Shown piece by piece: positions 54,517 to 64,000 of a stretch of 64,000 nucleotides of DNA. The first letter of the stretch is position 1, and every line of letters begins with the position of its first letter. The stretch is from Ceratopteris richardii (lineage: Eukaryota; Streptophyta; Polypodiopsida; Polypodiales; Pteridaceae). The notes under the pieces were generated by a model. That model did not search any database, was not told where the DNA came from, and worked only from the letters and a program-made list of their open reading frames with translations. Position numbers and translations under genes: made by a program. The DNA is taken from positions 195,424,432 through 195,488,431 of the forward strand of contig CM035415.1 in NCBI GenBank assembly GCA_020310875.1, given 5' to 3'.

Positions 54517-57500
54517 TCAATCCACAAAAGGAAGTAAGCCCAAAGGTTTGTGGAAAGCTTCAAACTTCTCCCCAGGTAGAGCCTTCGTGAAAAGGTCTGC
54601 AATGTTCTCCTGCATGGGCACATATGCCAAGCTAATCTCTCCAGCACAGAACCTCTCCCTGACATAATGATAATGCACCTCAATGTGTTTAGTGCGAGCA
54701 TGAAACACATGGTTCCTTGCAACTACCAATTCTCTCTGATTATCAGTGAAGATGGTGATGGCAAAAGACTAACCAACACCCAAATTATCCATAAGGTATC
54801 TGAGCCACACCCACTCAATAGTGGCTGTGAAAGTTGCACTATACTCAACCTCACAACTGGAAGTGGCCATACTAGGCTGCATCTTGCTCAACCAAGATAT
54901 ACATGAGCTACCAAGCATGAAGCAAAAGCCACTAGTGGACACACGAGTGTCATAGAAACCAACCCAGTCAGAGTCAAAAAACACATGTAAATCTGATGGT
55001 AGTGATCCCCCCTTGTGATTAAACAATCCAAGTATCTGGGTATAAATCAAGTAGCAAAAGATGCGCTTAACCACCTGGCAATGCTTGACACCTGGGCAAT
55101 GCATAAACCCGCTCATTCGTGAGACAAAAAACTAAATATCTAGCCGAGTAATGCATGATGAAATCAAGCATCCAGTAGCCTGCTGATAGAGAACAACATC
55201 AAATGCAAGTCTAGCATCATGAAGAATCAATCATAAACCTGTCTCCATAGGAGTGGCAATAGATTTACAATCTTCAAGGCCAAAAATTGCAATAATGTGT
55301 CAATGTATTTCATTTGACACAAAGGCATTCCACCTTCAACTTGCATAAATTGAATGCCCAAATAATGATGCAAATGCCCCAAATCAGAAATCTCAAATGA
55401 GGCATGCAAATCAGCCTTAAAATCAGCAATAGGCTTCTCATATGGACCAGTGAGCAGCATGTCATCAACATACACAACAATGATCAGAAGCACATCATTT
55501 GCACGCTTAACATAAAAGGTGCTTTTAGTTGGACAGTTCTCAAAACCATGTGCAATCAGATAGGCATGTATCTTCCATACCAAGCACGTGGTGCTTGCTT
55601 TAAACCATATAATGCCTTCTTCAACCTGCACACTTGGTTTTCGTGCCCTTTCTGCACAAAGCCATGAGGATGAAAAACATACACTTCTTCATGCAAGTCA
55701 CCATTTAGAAATGTTGTTTTAATGTCCAAGTGATGTACATTCCAACCATGATGAGTTGCATGTGCATAAATGCTATGAATAGTAATCATTCCGCATGTAG
55801 GTGCAAAGGTTTCATCAAAATCAATGCCTCTTTCCTCCTCATAACCCTTTACAACAAGCCTAGCCTTATACCTGTCAATTGTTCCATCTGGCTTACACTT
55901 CATCTTGTATACCCACTTTATGCCAATGGCCTTCTTGCCAGGAGGCAAGTCACATAAAGACTAAGTACCATTTTTCATGATAACATCATATGTTGATTGC
56001 ATAGTAGCCATCCAATTTTCAGAATTTTGTGCTTCATCAAACGAAACAGGATCATTCTCATCACAGAGACCAGAGGCAGCCATAGCATAGCAATCTGATG
56101 CAAAAGAGGCACTATGAAAGCCTGACGAGTATGATATGACAGAGGTGCATCTAGTTTGCTATCACACACAAAGTCTGCACCTACCATTTTTGCATAATTT
56201 TTTCCTCCTCAATATCAGTTCTCTCATCAACAAGTGCATCATGTAAATTTTCATAAGAAATGGAATGATCTGCATCATCACATTAAACCTATAAATGCTG
56301 AGAAGTTGCCTCATTAGGACAAGCACTAGACTGTCCACCTATAAAAAGAGGCAGCAAAGTATCATACATATCTTTGGATCTAGCAGATGTCTCCTTCATA
56401 CATGAAAGTAAATGCTGAATAGCATCTTCCACAAAAACAACATCACGGCTAAGCAAAATGTGTTTAATTTGTGGATGATACATGCAATAGCCTTTGCTTT
56501 CAGAAATGTACCCAAAAAAAATACATTTTACTGCTTTATCATCCAATTTCTTGCGATCTTGTTTGGGCACTAATGCATATGCTAGACAACCAAAAACATG
56601 CAGATGAGCTACAGATGGCTTACGACCATGCCAAGCCTAATATGGAGTGATAGACTGCAATGCTTTAGTGGGACACCTGTTAAGTACATATGCTGCACAC
56701 ATGACAACCTCAAGCCAAAAACTATGTGGTAAAGCCTGACTCTTGACCATATACCTCGCCATCTCCATCAATGATCTATTCTTCTATTCAACAACTCCAT
56801 TCTGTTTAGGTGTATATGACACTGTATACTGATGTTTTATCCGAGGTTAAGCTAAAAATGCATTAAAGTTAGAAGACATATATTCCCCCCTTGATTAGAA
56901 TAGAGGGTGGCCATTTTACATGCTCATAGATTTTTAGCCAAAACCAAAAACTATTTAGAGCACATAAACACTTCAGACTTTGCTTTCAATGGATATACCC
57001 ATGCATGCCTGGAAAAATCATCAATGAAAGTCACAAAGTAAAGATAATTTCCAAAAGAAGATGTCTACATAGGATCACAAACATCATTAGCAATCTCTGA
57101 GTAGCTCGAACTGAACCATCTTTTGGAAAGGAGGAATGCTACATTTTTCCCAAAATACATCCTTCACAAACATGTTTACCAAGTGCCTCAAGTTTGGGCA
57201 AAGAGGACACCATTTGAGATTTTTACAGGTATAGCAAACTAGAAAAATTCAGACGAATAAAGCGTGCATGCCAAAGCTTTACATATGACATAGCCTGAGA
57301 ATAATGTAATATACATGTTGAAACATTCATAGATCTTTCATAGTCTATGAGCTTATACAGCCCACGACATAAAATCCCAGAAGCAATAATCACGTCTCCA
57401 TTTGATAGATCTTGAACTGTACATCTATCATGAACAAATTTCACAAGCAAGCCAATCTTGGTTAATGTTGAAACTGATAATAGATTCTTTTTGATCCCTG

Positions 57501-57540
57501 ACATAAATAAAGCATCTTACAACATAAAAGAACTACCATC
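54517..57540 (-). pseudogene. A4 pol: GAG-pre-integrase, integrase, RT, RNase H
   Basis: Collinear with A1 pol but broken into frames. RNase H pieces: ADLFTKALPGEKFEAFHKPL, HARTKHIEVHYHYVRERF. RT: QVCRLKKALYGLKQAPRAW and IIVVYVDDMLLTGP with YVDD intact. Integrase extension: DDKAVKCIFFGYISESKGY. GAG-pre-integrase: SGIKKNLLSVSTLTKIGLLV. The integrase core (56700-57150) has no long frame. Many stops make it non-functional and older than A1. Confidence 0.88.
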
Positions 57541-58756
57541 AACAGTAGTCAGAATGATCTTACCAACTCCCATGACAAGATAAGACGAGTTGTTGGCACA
57601 TGTGACAGTATTCCTTGTAGGGACAGGCTTGAGTGGAGTGAAGAAATTGCACTACGAGGTAATCTGTGTGGTTGCCCCACTATCAAAGTACCAAACATTT
57701 GAGTCTACTACAGACATGCACTGTTTAGGAGAAGATGGGTCAAAATTGCAAATAGTACTAAACACCCATTCTTCATTAATCACTAGATTAGCAAACTCTA
57801 TTTTTGGTGTAGAGGCCTCTGCAACAACCATTCCAACCTCTTTTTTTTTGCCTCTTTTGCAGCCAGATTTTAACAATTCCTTATGACATGATCATTTGCT
57901 TTATAGTACTTGCAAAACAATTTCTGCTTTTATGTTTTCTTCTCTTCTATGTCTTCCTTCTTTGATTGAGTAGAATTAGTAGATTTTTGCTTACTAGTAG
58001 AAGAGCACCATTTACCTTTGACCTTCTGACTAGCCTGTAAAGCTTAATTTGCAACACACATAATGGACTTGTTCTGCCTAGACTGATCTTCCTGCAATAG
58101 AACAGAGACTAACACTTTAAATGTCATGGCATTTGGATTGCGTTTCATCATCAAACAAAGAGTAGAATCAAAACTCTGGTATGAATTGGGAAGAACATTC
58201 AAAATAGTCTGCACAAGTGAACTATCAGACAAGACTTCATTAGTAGAAATTAACTATTCGTTCAAATTTTTTATCTTTGTTAGAAAACTGTCCATGGAAT
58301 CACCTTCATTCATATGCTCACTCTCCAACTATTTTCCGAGCTAAGTAACATAGCCTCATTCCTAGTCTGGTACAATGTGGTATACGAAACATCCTTAGAT
58401 ATTCTTGAGAAGCGAATGTGAGGAATAATGGTATCTTTGATAGAAAAGGCTATCAATGCATGTGCCTGAGAATCTTTGCCATCCCAATGAATTTGCTTTG
58501 TAGTAGGTCCAGTAGAAACTACAGCACGAATAGGAACACAAAGAATATCGTCATCTTCAATTCCATCTGCATTAGCTTTAGTACTTGTATTTGTAGGTGT
58601 AATAGGATGTTTTTCAACATCTTGCACAATATTCGACAATCCTTTTGCAACCAATACATGATGCATCATATAAGCCCATAATGGGTAATTCATACCATCC
58701 AACTTATCCTCAACAACCAACATATGAAATACATCACTTCTTTCAACTTTAGCCAC
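57541..58756 (-). pseudogene. A4 gag and protease
   Basis: Frames read KLDGMNYPLWAYMMHHVLVA (from near 58720), QTILNVLPNSYQSFDSTLCL, and the protease site WYFDSGATTQITS near 57690 with DSG intact. The start ATG has become GTG, and the codon before the zinc knuckle is CAG, not the TAG found in A1 and A3. The knuckle itself is degraded (KYYKANDHVI). Confidence 0.85.
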
Positions 58757-59090
58757 TGACTAAAATACCCTAATGCAAAAAAATGACTATATCTGAAAAA
58801 GTTGAACAAAAGTACCCTAATGAGTTCTTCTAAACTTGTAACGGACTTCGAAAGGCTTATATTGACAAACCAAAACATGTATATATCTTTGGCATAGAAA
58901 GACAAAATAGCCTATACAAGCACTATGATAGTGCATTTGGAGGTCGAAACGAGCCTAGATTTTGATTTTGGCACCACAAAACAAATTTGTTATGATCTCC
59001 TAATCACAGTGAGCATGCTCATTAAATTTTGTGCAATTCTGAGACTATGAGCGGAGGGGTGATGACAATGCCCTATATGAAGCAACGACC

Positions 59091-59103
59091 TACTCTGATA
59101 CCA
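59091..59103 (-). promoter_or_regulatory. A4 primer-binding site
   Basis: Minus-strand TGGTATCAGAGTA, initiator tRNA-Met type. Confidence 0.88.
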
Positions 59104-59105
59104 CT

Positions 59106-59336
59106 TGTTGGAGTTCGAGGTCTGCGGAAGCACGCGAACATCACAAGGAAGAAGAAGAAGCTTGGATCACAACATACAATACTGAATGTATTACCATTAG
59201 AATGTACAAAGATAAGTAACCCATTAGGGCAATAGGCATATATACAAGTCGAGGGAAAAAAACCTCCTAAAGAGGGAAAAAAGTGGCCCGGCGGTCCTAA
59301 CGTGTTCACACACATCACTACCTAAATATATCAACA
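59106..59336 (-). repeat. A4 5' LTR (231 bp)
   Basis: Plus-strand TGTTGGAGTTCGAGG to TATCAACA. Confidence 0.93.
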
Positions 59337-59790
59337 TATAGAAGCTGGGGGGAAAAAACTCCTAAAGAGGGAAAAAAGTGCCCCGATGGTCCTAGTGTGT
59401 TCACACACATCACTACCTGAATATATCAACAAATCCCCCTTGGGAGTAATGCAGTGAACGAGGACCTGGCACTCATGTATAAGGAAGTGCCAAGCTATGT
59501 GGAATAAATCCACAAAACGAAGTAAGCCCAAAGCTTTGCGGAAAGCTTCAAAATTCTCCCTAGGCAGATCCTTTGTGAAAAGGTCTGCAATGTTCTCATG
59601 TGTGGGCAAATATGCCAAATTGATCTCTCCTTGACATAGTGATAGTGCACCTCAATGTGCTTAGTGCGAGCATGCAACACATGGTTCCTTGCAAATGCCA
59701 ATGCACTCTGAGTGTTATTGAAAATGGTGGTGCAAAAGACTAACCAACACCCAAATCATCCATAAAGCATTTGAGCCACACCTACTTGAG
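59337..59790 (-). pseudogene. A5: rest of 3' LTR, polypurine tract and RNase H end
   Basis: 59337-59431 completes the A5 LTR. The polypurine tract (minus CCCAAGGGGGATT) follows, then RNase H C-terminal sequence YLPTHENIADLFTKDLPREN and HARTKHIEVHYHYVKER. A5 is truncated near 59790, where sequence changes to G on the opposite strand. Confidence 0.85.
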
Positions 59791-59899
59791 GATGAAAACA
59801 TTCCCTCAAGGAATGATTTTAGCAAGGTAAAGAAGTATAAAGTAGGAAGCTCAAGACTTCACACTCATTTGCGATAATCTATGCAAAAGAGGAAGAGAT

Positions 59900-60300
59900 G
59901 GATATATGAGACAGTGTGTTCATGAGAGTGCCTACTTGAGCATATTAGAGACTACACATCAGGGTGTTGCAGGCAGTCAACTTGGCCCTGATCGGATAAT
60001 TAAGACAATCCTATTCTCAAGACTATGGTGGCCTACTCTTCAAATGGATACACATACATATGTAAAGAGATGTGATGTTTGCCAAAGAGCTTAGTTTCCA
60101 ACACACAAAGATGAGATGCCAATGAAACCCATGATGGGAGGATGTGCTTTCTCTAAGTGGGGTATAGATTTTGTTGGACCCATTAACCCCGTGCTAAAGG
60201 CACTCATGCAGAATGTTACCATTAGTGTCCATGTGGAAGGCAAAATGGCCACCAGACACTTTTGTACATGTTCTTTAATAAAACACATAGTGGTGTAGTA
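59900..60300 (+). pseudogene. G integrase fragment (Ty3/gypsy)
   Basis: The zinc domain reads TTHQGVAGSQLGPDRIIKTI then LWWPTLQMDTHTYVKRCDVC, matching the gypsy HHCC finger, followed after a stop by the core start KWGIDFVGPINP with the first catalytic Asp. The remaining core is lost at about 60300. Stops at about 60094 and 60298. Confidence 0.85.
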
Positions 60301-61052
60301 AGCCATAGACTGTAAGTTCGGTCGTATTTGTAACACCTAAGAAGTCTATGTTCGTGCTCCTTGTGTACTATGTTTTTTGCGTATTCTATAACCTTTGTGA
60401 AAAGTATTATGTGAGGTTCTTGGATCTTGGTTTTTTACTCTGAGGATATCATTGTGGAGCTCTCGAGAAGAAGTACACACTATGGTGCATTGCCATTGAA
60501 ATACTTCACTGGCATCAAATCATTTCGACACAAAAGCTTTGTTCCTTATGTGCGAGTGAAGCGAGCACCCACCTGCCCAAGGCTTTCTCCAAGGCTTACA
60601 AATAAGGTGGTGACCAAGGCATAGACCTTGTCATACCTTGTCATCCAAGTCACCAAAGTCACCATTGGTGCTATTAGTTGCGTGCAAGGGAGGACCTCAA
60701 TGATCAAGGAAGATAGAGGTTCTCGATACTTCTCAAGAGGTCACCCATCTCAGTGCTATTCCCCCCCGAGCTAGCTTAACCATGGAAATCTCTTGCCACT
60801 AAGCTACACTCTTCTGGTGTCTGAAGAAGGGTAGAGACTAAGGTTGACATTACCTTGAACATGTTTTGGCCCCTCAAAGCTTCATTCTTTGCTTTCAAGC
60901 ACTACATTTCCTAAGGCGGAAGCCCCTATCATAGTTTGACCCTTGACATGCCTGATTAATGTCAAGGCCCAATGAATACATACACGAACCTATCAAAGCA
61001 CAATCATCAAGTCACCAAGTAGCAAGGTTCATTGTAGAGTCACCACCCCAAG
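60301..61052 (+). other. G region between integrase and the accessory ORFs
   Basis: A short frame (60427-60624) has no recognisable domain; the integrase C-terminal part may once have been here. Nothing else is seen. Confidence 0.5.
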
Positions 61053-61724
61053 GTGACACCATCATCATTAATTCACCACCATCCATCGACCTCCATGCCC
61101 ACCACCATTGTTGACCTTGCCTCTACATCTGAATCCACCCTTCAACCACCAGTACGTCCAATTTCACGCATGCACCCTAGCTTGTCTTCACTCAACCCCA
61201 CAATCTCTAGTACAGTATCTCCAACAACAATTTCTCCTTTTCTTACCCCATCCACAACACCCCCCACATCCACTACCACCTCAACTTTTCCATCAATTTT
61301 TGTTAACCCTTTCCTAGCTCCTTCTGTTCCATCTACCCCCTTTCCCCAACAACCTTTATTCACCCCACAAAGTCCATTTAATCTTTCATCCATGTTACAA
61401 CCTAGTCATGCCACACTATCACAATCATCTTATGTTCATCAATTGATGTTTGAACCAGGTCATGTAACATATTTCTCTACCTTTGTAAATCTAGTGTTTA
61501 CACCTACACAATCACCCACAATCATGCCACTATTCACCATCAGTTCACTAGAGCAAACCTCTTGCAACATGGATATTTCACCACCCACTACACCTCCACT
61601 CTCATCCACTTCCACAACTCACCCACTCATATCCACACACTTCTCCACTATCACCACATCATCCACACTCCCTCACCCAACCCCTATCCCCTCTGCATTA
61701 CACATAGAAGAACAAATATTTTAG
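61053..61724 (+). CDS. G Pro/Ser/Thr-rich ORF (about 220 aa)
   Basis: Open for 223 codons, with low-complexity Pro, Ser and Thr (TTPPTSTTTSTF, SPPTTPPLSSTSTT) and no predicted fold, membrane segment or motif. It stops at 61723 just before coiled-coil-like sequence. It may be the disordered N-terminal part of the accessory protein, comparable with the Ser/Pro linker of F ORF-A. An open frame in low-complexity C-rich DNA can also persist by composition alone, since C-rich codons rarely give stops. Confidence 0.5.
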   Translation: MTPSSLIHHHPSTSMPTTIVDLASTSESTLQPPVRPISRMHPSLSSLNPTISSTVSPTTISPFLTPSTTPPTSTTTSTFPSIFVNPFLAPSVPSTPFPQQPLFTPQSPFNLSSMLQPSHATLSQSSYVHQLMFEPGHVTYFSTFVNLVFTPTQSPTIMPLFTISSLEQTSCNMDISPPTTPPLSSTSTTHPLISTHFSTITTSSTLPHPTPIPSALHIEEQIF

Positions 61725-63632
61725 CACACCATCATTATTTTCATCATCCATTGCAGATAGTGCGTTTCAACAAATGTTTTCATGCATGCATCAAGTTCAT
61801 GAAGAGTTCGCTTCATTAGAAAATCACTATGAGGCTCTATAGCAAACCACCACTCAACTTCAGGTGAACCTTAATTCATAAACAATTGAGAATGCATCAC
61901 TGAATGCATGCCATCAAGAACTCCGTGATGCTTATAACTCAATGGAGTTGGAGTTGGAGTTGGAGCAGAAAACCAAGGAAGCTATTGTCGATGCGAAAGA
62001 ACATTTATGAATACAGGTTGTCAAAAAGGCCACTCTAACATGCAACATGGGACTCTTAAGATGTCATCCAAGAGGAGTCAAAGAAAAGAATCAACCTCTG
62101 TAAGAACAGAACCAGGAAAATCTTGAAGCTGCTTTGGACAAACTCGAGGAACCAATCAACCCAAGTCGTTTCAAGGCGGTCCCATAAAAAACCATGCAAA
62201 TTCTTCTGGATGATCATGCATGCCTATAAAAGACTATGATATACTAACAGAGGAGCATCAGACACTTAAAAGCAAGAATGCAAATTTATGACTCAAAGAA
62301 CTTGTCCACCTACATGCCATCCAAGAAATCATGCCGCCTAAAATCTTGGAGGAATGGGACACATTACGGGCATGCATACTAGAACTTCAATTTCAAATAC
62401 TAGATCCCTCGAAGATCCCCAGACCAAACTCACCACCGAACATACTTGTAGTAGAAGAAACAATCACCATCCCTATGGAGGCCACCTTTGAAGATGAATA
62501 TGAACCTGAACTTGCCCCTAGTGGTAGAGTGATAGAGGAAGGACATGATACATTCAAACTCCCCACAACAGCCTGGATGAATCCAGTAGAAGAATTGGGT
62601 AAGACTCACTCAACACGTGTAGAAGCTCAAGTACAAGCTATGGCAGTTATAGAGGAGAAGATTCTTCAATCTCCCTACTTTGCACAATTGGCATCGTGCA
62701 GGTACATATCCATTAATGAACTTTAGTATAAACCATACTTTATATACATGGCCAAGTATAATCTTGCAATTGAGAAAGTCATAGGCAAGAAGCCCACACA
62801 TGCCACTCATTTTGAACAAGCTGACCTACCACTCGGCGCCTAGCGAGGCAATATTTTCCAACCCACCTAGAGGAAGGAATTGCTATAGGAATATCCTAAG
62901 ATGATGTATACTTGGACAAAGGCCCCTCTACATTTAAAGTACAATCTGTGTTATGGCCCCGTACCTCATTGTGATTCCTTGACTACCTCTGCTTTCAAAA
63001 TACAAAATAATAAGCAATGCCAAGATTGTCTCAATTATCCATATTTTGCATGATCGCAAGGTCCCCACATGGTTGGGTATATGATGGCAACCATACGACA
63101 TTGGCTCCCCCATCTTTATTGAATGACCGATGTGGCTGCCCAAATGACCATCAAAACTTTTGATCTGATGTAGACCATGTTTGAAATCTTAAGATGCGTC
63201 AGAACCCCACATGTCTCCACCTCAGTTTTTTAGCACGATAATGGTGATCTAGTTTATGATATAAATACAATGCCATCCCTCAGGGTGTGTTACACATGGC
63301 ACTTTTGGATAAGTATTTACCAACATGTTACAAATTAACGTTTGAAGAGATGTTTACCACGGGCTTTTGGGAGTATCATTTAGAAGCATTCATCACCAAG
63401 CCTACACACTTGTTACAACTTTTTGCTTGCGAATAGATGATGTACTCAACACATTACAGACTCCCACCCCATGATGAGCCTCATGCAGCTGATTGGGAAA
63501 AGCTCAAAGTAAATTTAGCACAAGGTCTCCACATCACAAAAAAAACCCTCGCCAATGATCTCTTGCAAAATTAAATCACCCAAGCCCTGCAAAAAATATT
63601 TGTTGGGGATGAGAGACGCGAGAGGGAGTGGG
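61725..63632 (+). pseudogene. G accessory ORF, homologue of the E ORF
   Basis: Frames with many stops; the longest is 62331-62726. The N-terminal half has coiled-coil character (LRACILELQFQI). From AWMNPVEELGKTHSTRVEAQ onward it aligns with E: YMMATIRHW matches YMISTIRHW, DVAAQMTIKTFDLM matches DVMAQMCLKIFELM, GDLVYDINTMPS matches QDLVYDMSATPS. It ends at the polypurine tract, and the frame continues in phase into the LTR, as in E. Conservation of these blocks between diverged copies suggests that the protein was once under selection. Confidence 0.75.
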
Positions 63633-64000
63633 TGTTGGGAGTGCAACCAACACTAGCTTTCAAACATCAACATAGAGGAAGCATGTGAAAGGGAAATGCA
63701 AGAAGTATGAGGGACCAGACCCATTATTTTTCAAAAGAAAGATGTTTTCATTATCATTTGGTCAAAACATTTAGAGTGATTTTAATCACTCATGTAACAT
63801 ATGTAATACAAAAAATCCAATCTCGTAATGAGTCACTCCATTTTATGCAAGTTGAGGAGTCCTCGAGCTTAATGAGCTTAGGCAGAATGCTCATACCAAA
63901 TTTCATAATTGTTAGACTTCATTTGGACCTCGAAATGATCCTTAGAACCTATTTTTTACTTGGCTGGACACTAGGTTCAAAACCAGCCAAAACTAGTCAA
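63633..64000 (+). repeat. G 3' LTR, start (cut by window end)
   Basis: Begins TGTTGGGAGTGC after the purine-rich GCGAGAGGGAGTGGG. Patches match the E LTR in order, for example GGAGTCCTYGAGCTT and GGACACTAGGT. Confidence 0.75.

Larger units (their letters stand above)
54204..59336 (-). mobile_element. Copia element A4, inserted in an A5 LTR
   Basis: Family A element of 5133 bp with LTRs 54204-54433 and 59106-59336, primer site and polypurine tract, all genes in order but with many stops. It has the same orientation as the A5 LTR that it interrupts. Confidence 0.9.
59791..64000 (+). mobile_element. Gypsy element G, 3' half, relative of E
   Basis: Plus-strand order: integrase fragment, Pro/Ser/Thr-rich ORF, coiled-coil and accessory domain homologous to the E ORF, polypurine tract, LTR start (63633). 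The LTR resembles E's LTR in patches, such as GTGATTTTMATCACT and CTCCATTTTRTGCAAG. It runs past the window end and is heavily mutated. G supplies the gypsy pol context that E lacks. Confidence 0.75.

Overview
The window is nuclear DNA of a land plant with a large, repeat-rich genome. It is almost entirely LTR retrotransposons inserted into one another. The evidence is Ty1/copia elements primed by initiator tRNA-Met (TGGTATCAGAGC), Ty3/gypsy elements with tRNA-Asp-type (TGGCGCCGTTGCCGGGGA) or similar primer sites, and one spliced gene with GT-AG introns. The depth of nesting would suit a gymnosperm-sized genome, but I cannot name the species.

Region 1 (1-45443) is one nest, reconstructed from 5-bp target-site duplications (TSDs). 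The outermost element is copia A2 (minus; its 3' end lies left of the window). Three insertions split it. The first is gypsy D (+, 1078-14328, TSD CATAC), which holds copia A3 (+) and copia B2 (minus); B2 in turn holds the small non-autonomous gypsy relative E (TSD CTTTG). The second is copia B1 (minus, 15682-31442, TSD ATGAG), which holds the non-coding element C (TSD TAGCA), which holds copia A1 (TSD CTATT). The third is the gypsy/OTA-like element F (minus, 32866-45229, TSD CCWGC). Nesting is four deep twice, and family A is both the outermost and one of the innermost elements.

Region 2 (45444-54001) holds the only apparent host gene. It is a seven-exon model at 46080-49307 whose introns are all phase 1; I do not recognise its 313-aa product. 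It is followed by a compound CT/CA microsatellite, a featureless stretch, and a decayed lysine/glutamate-rich coding region on the minus strand (51.9-54.0 kb).

Region 3 (54002-59790) is a second nest in which family A elements sit inside each other's LTRs (A6, then A5, then A4). Region 4 (59791-64000) is gypsy element G (+): an integrase fragment, a Pro/Ser/Thr-rich ORF, a decayed accessory ORF, and the start of its 3' LTR.

Most pol and gag genes are broken. The best preserved are A1 pol (922 codons, integrase to RNase H), F pol (1117 codons, RT-RNase H-integrase) and F ORF-A (696 codons). The most interesting signals are: (i) an array of 17 near-palindromes, TGTCRATCGCGATYGACA, in the leader of E; (ii) a family of unrecognised ORFs between pol and the 3' LTR, shared by E and G and analogous in position to a tandem pair in F, with the last ORF running into the LTR in E and F; (iii) a copy of the primer-binding site attached outside the 3' LTR of E but inside its target duplication; and (iv) the unrecognised host gene, which contains a small duplicated exon.
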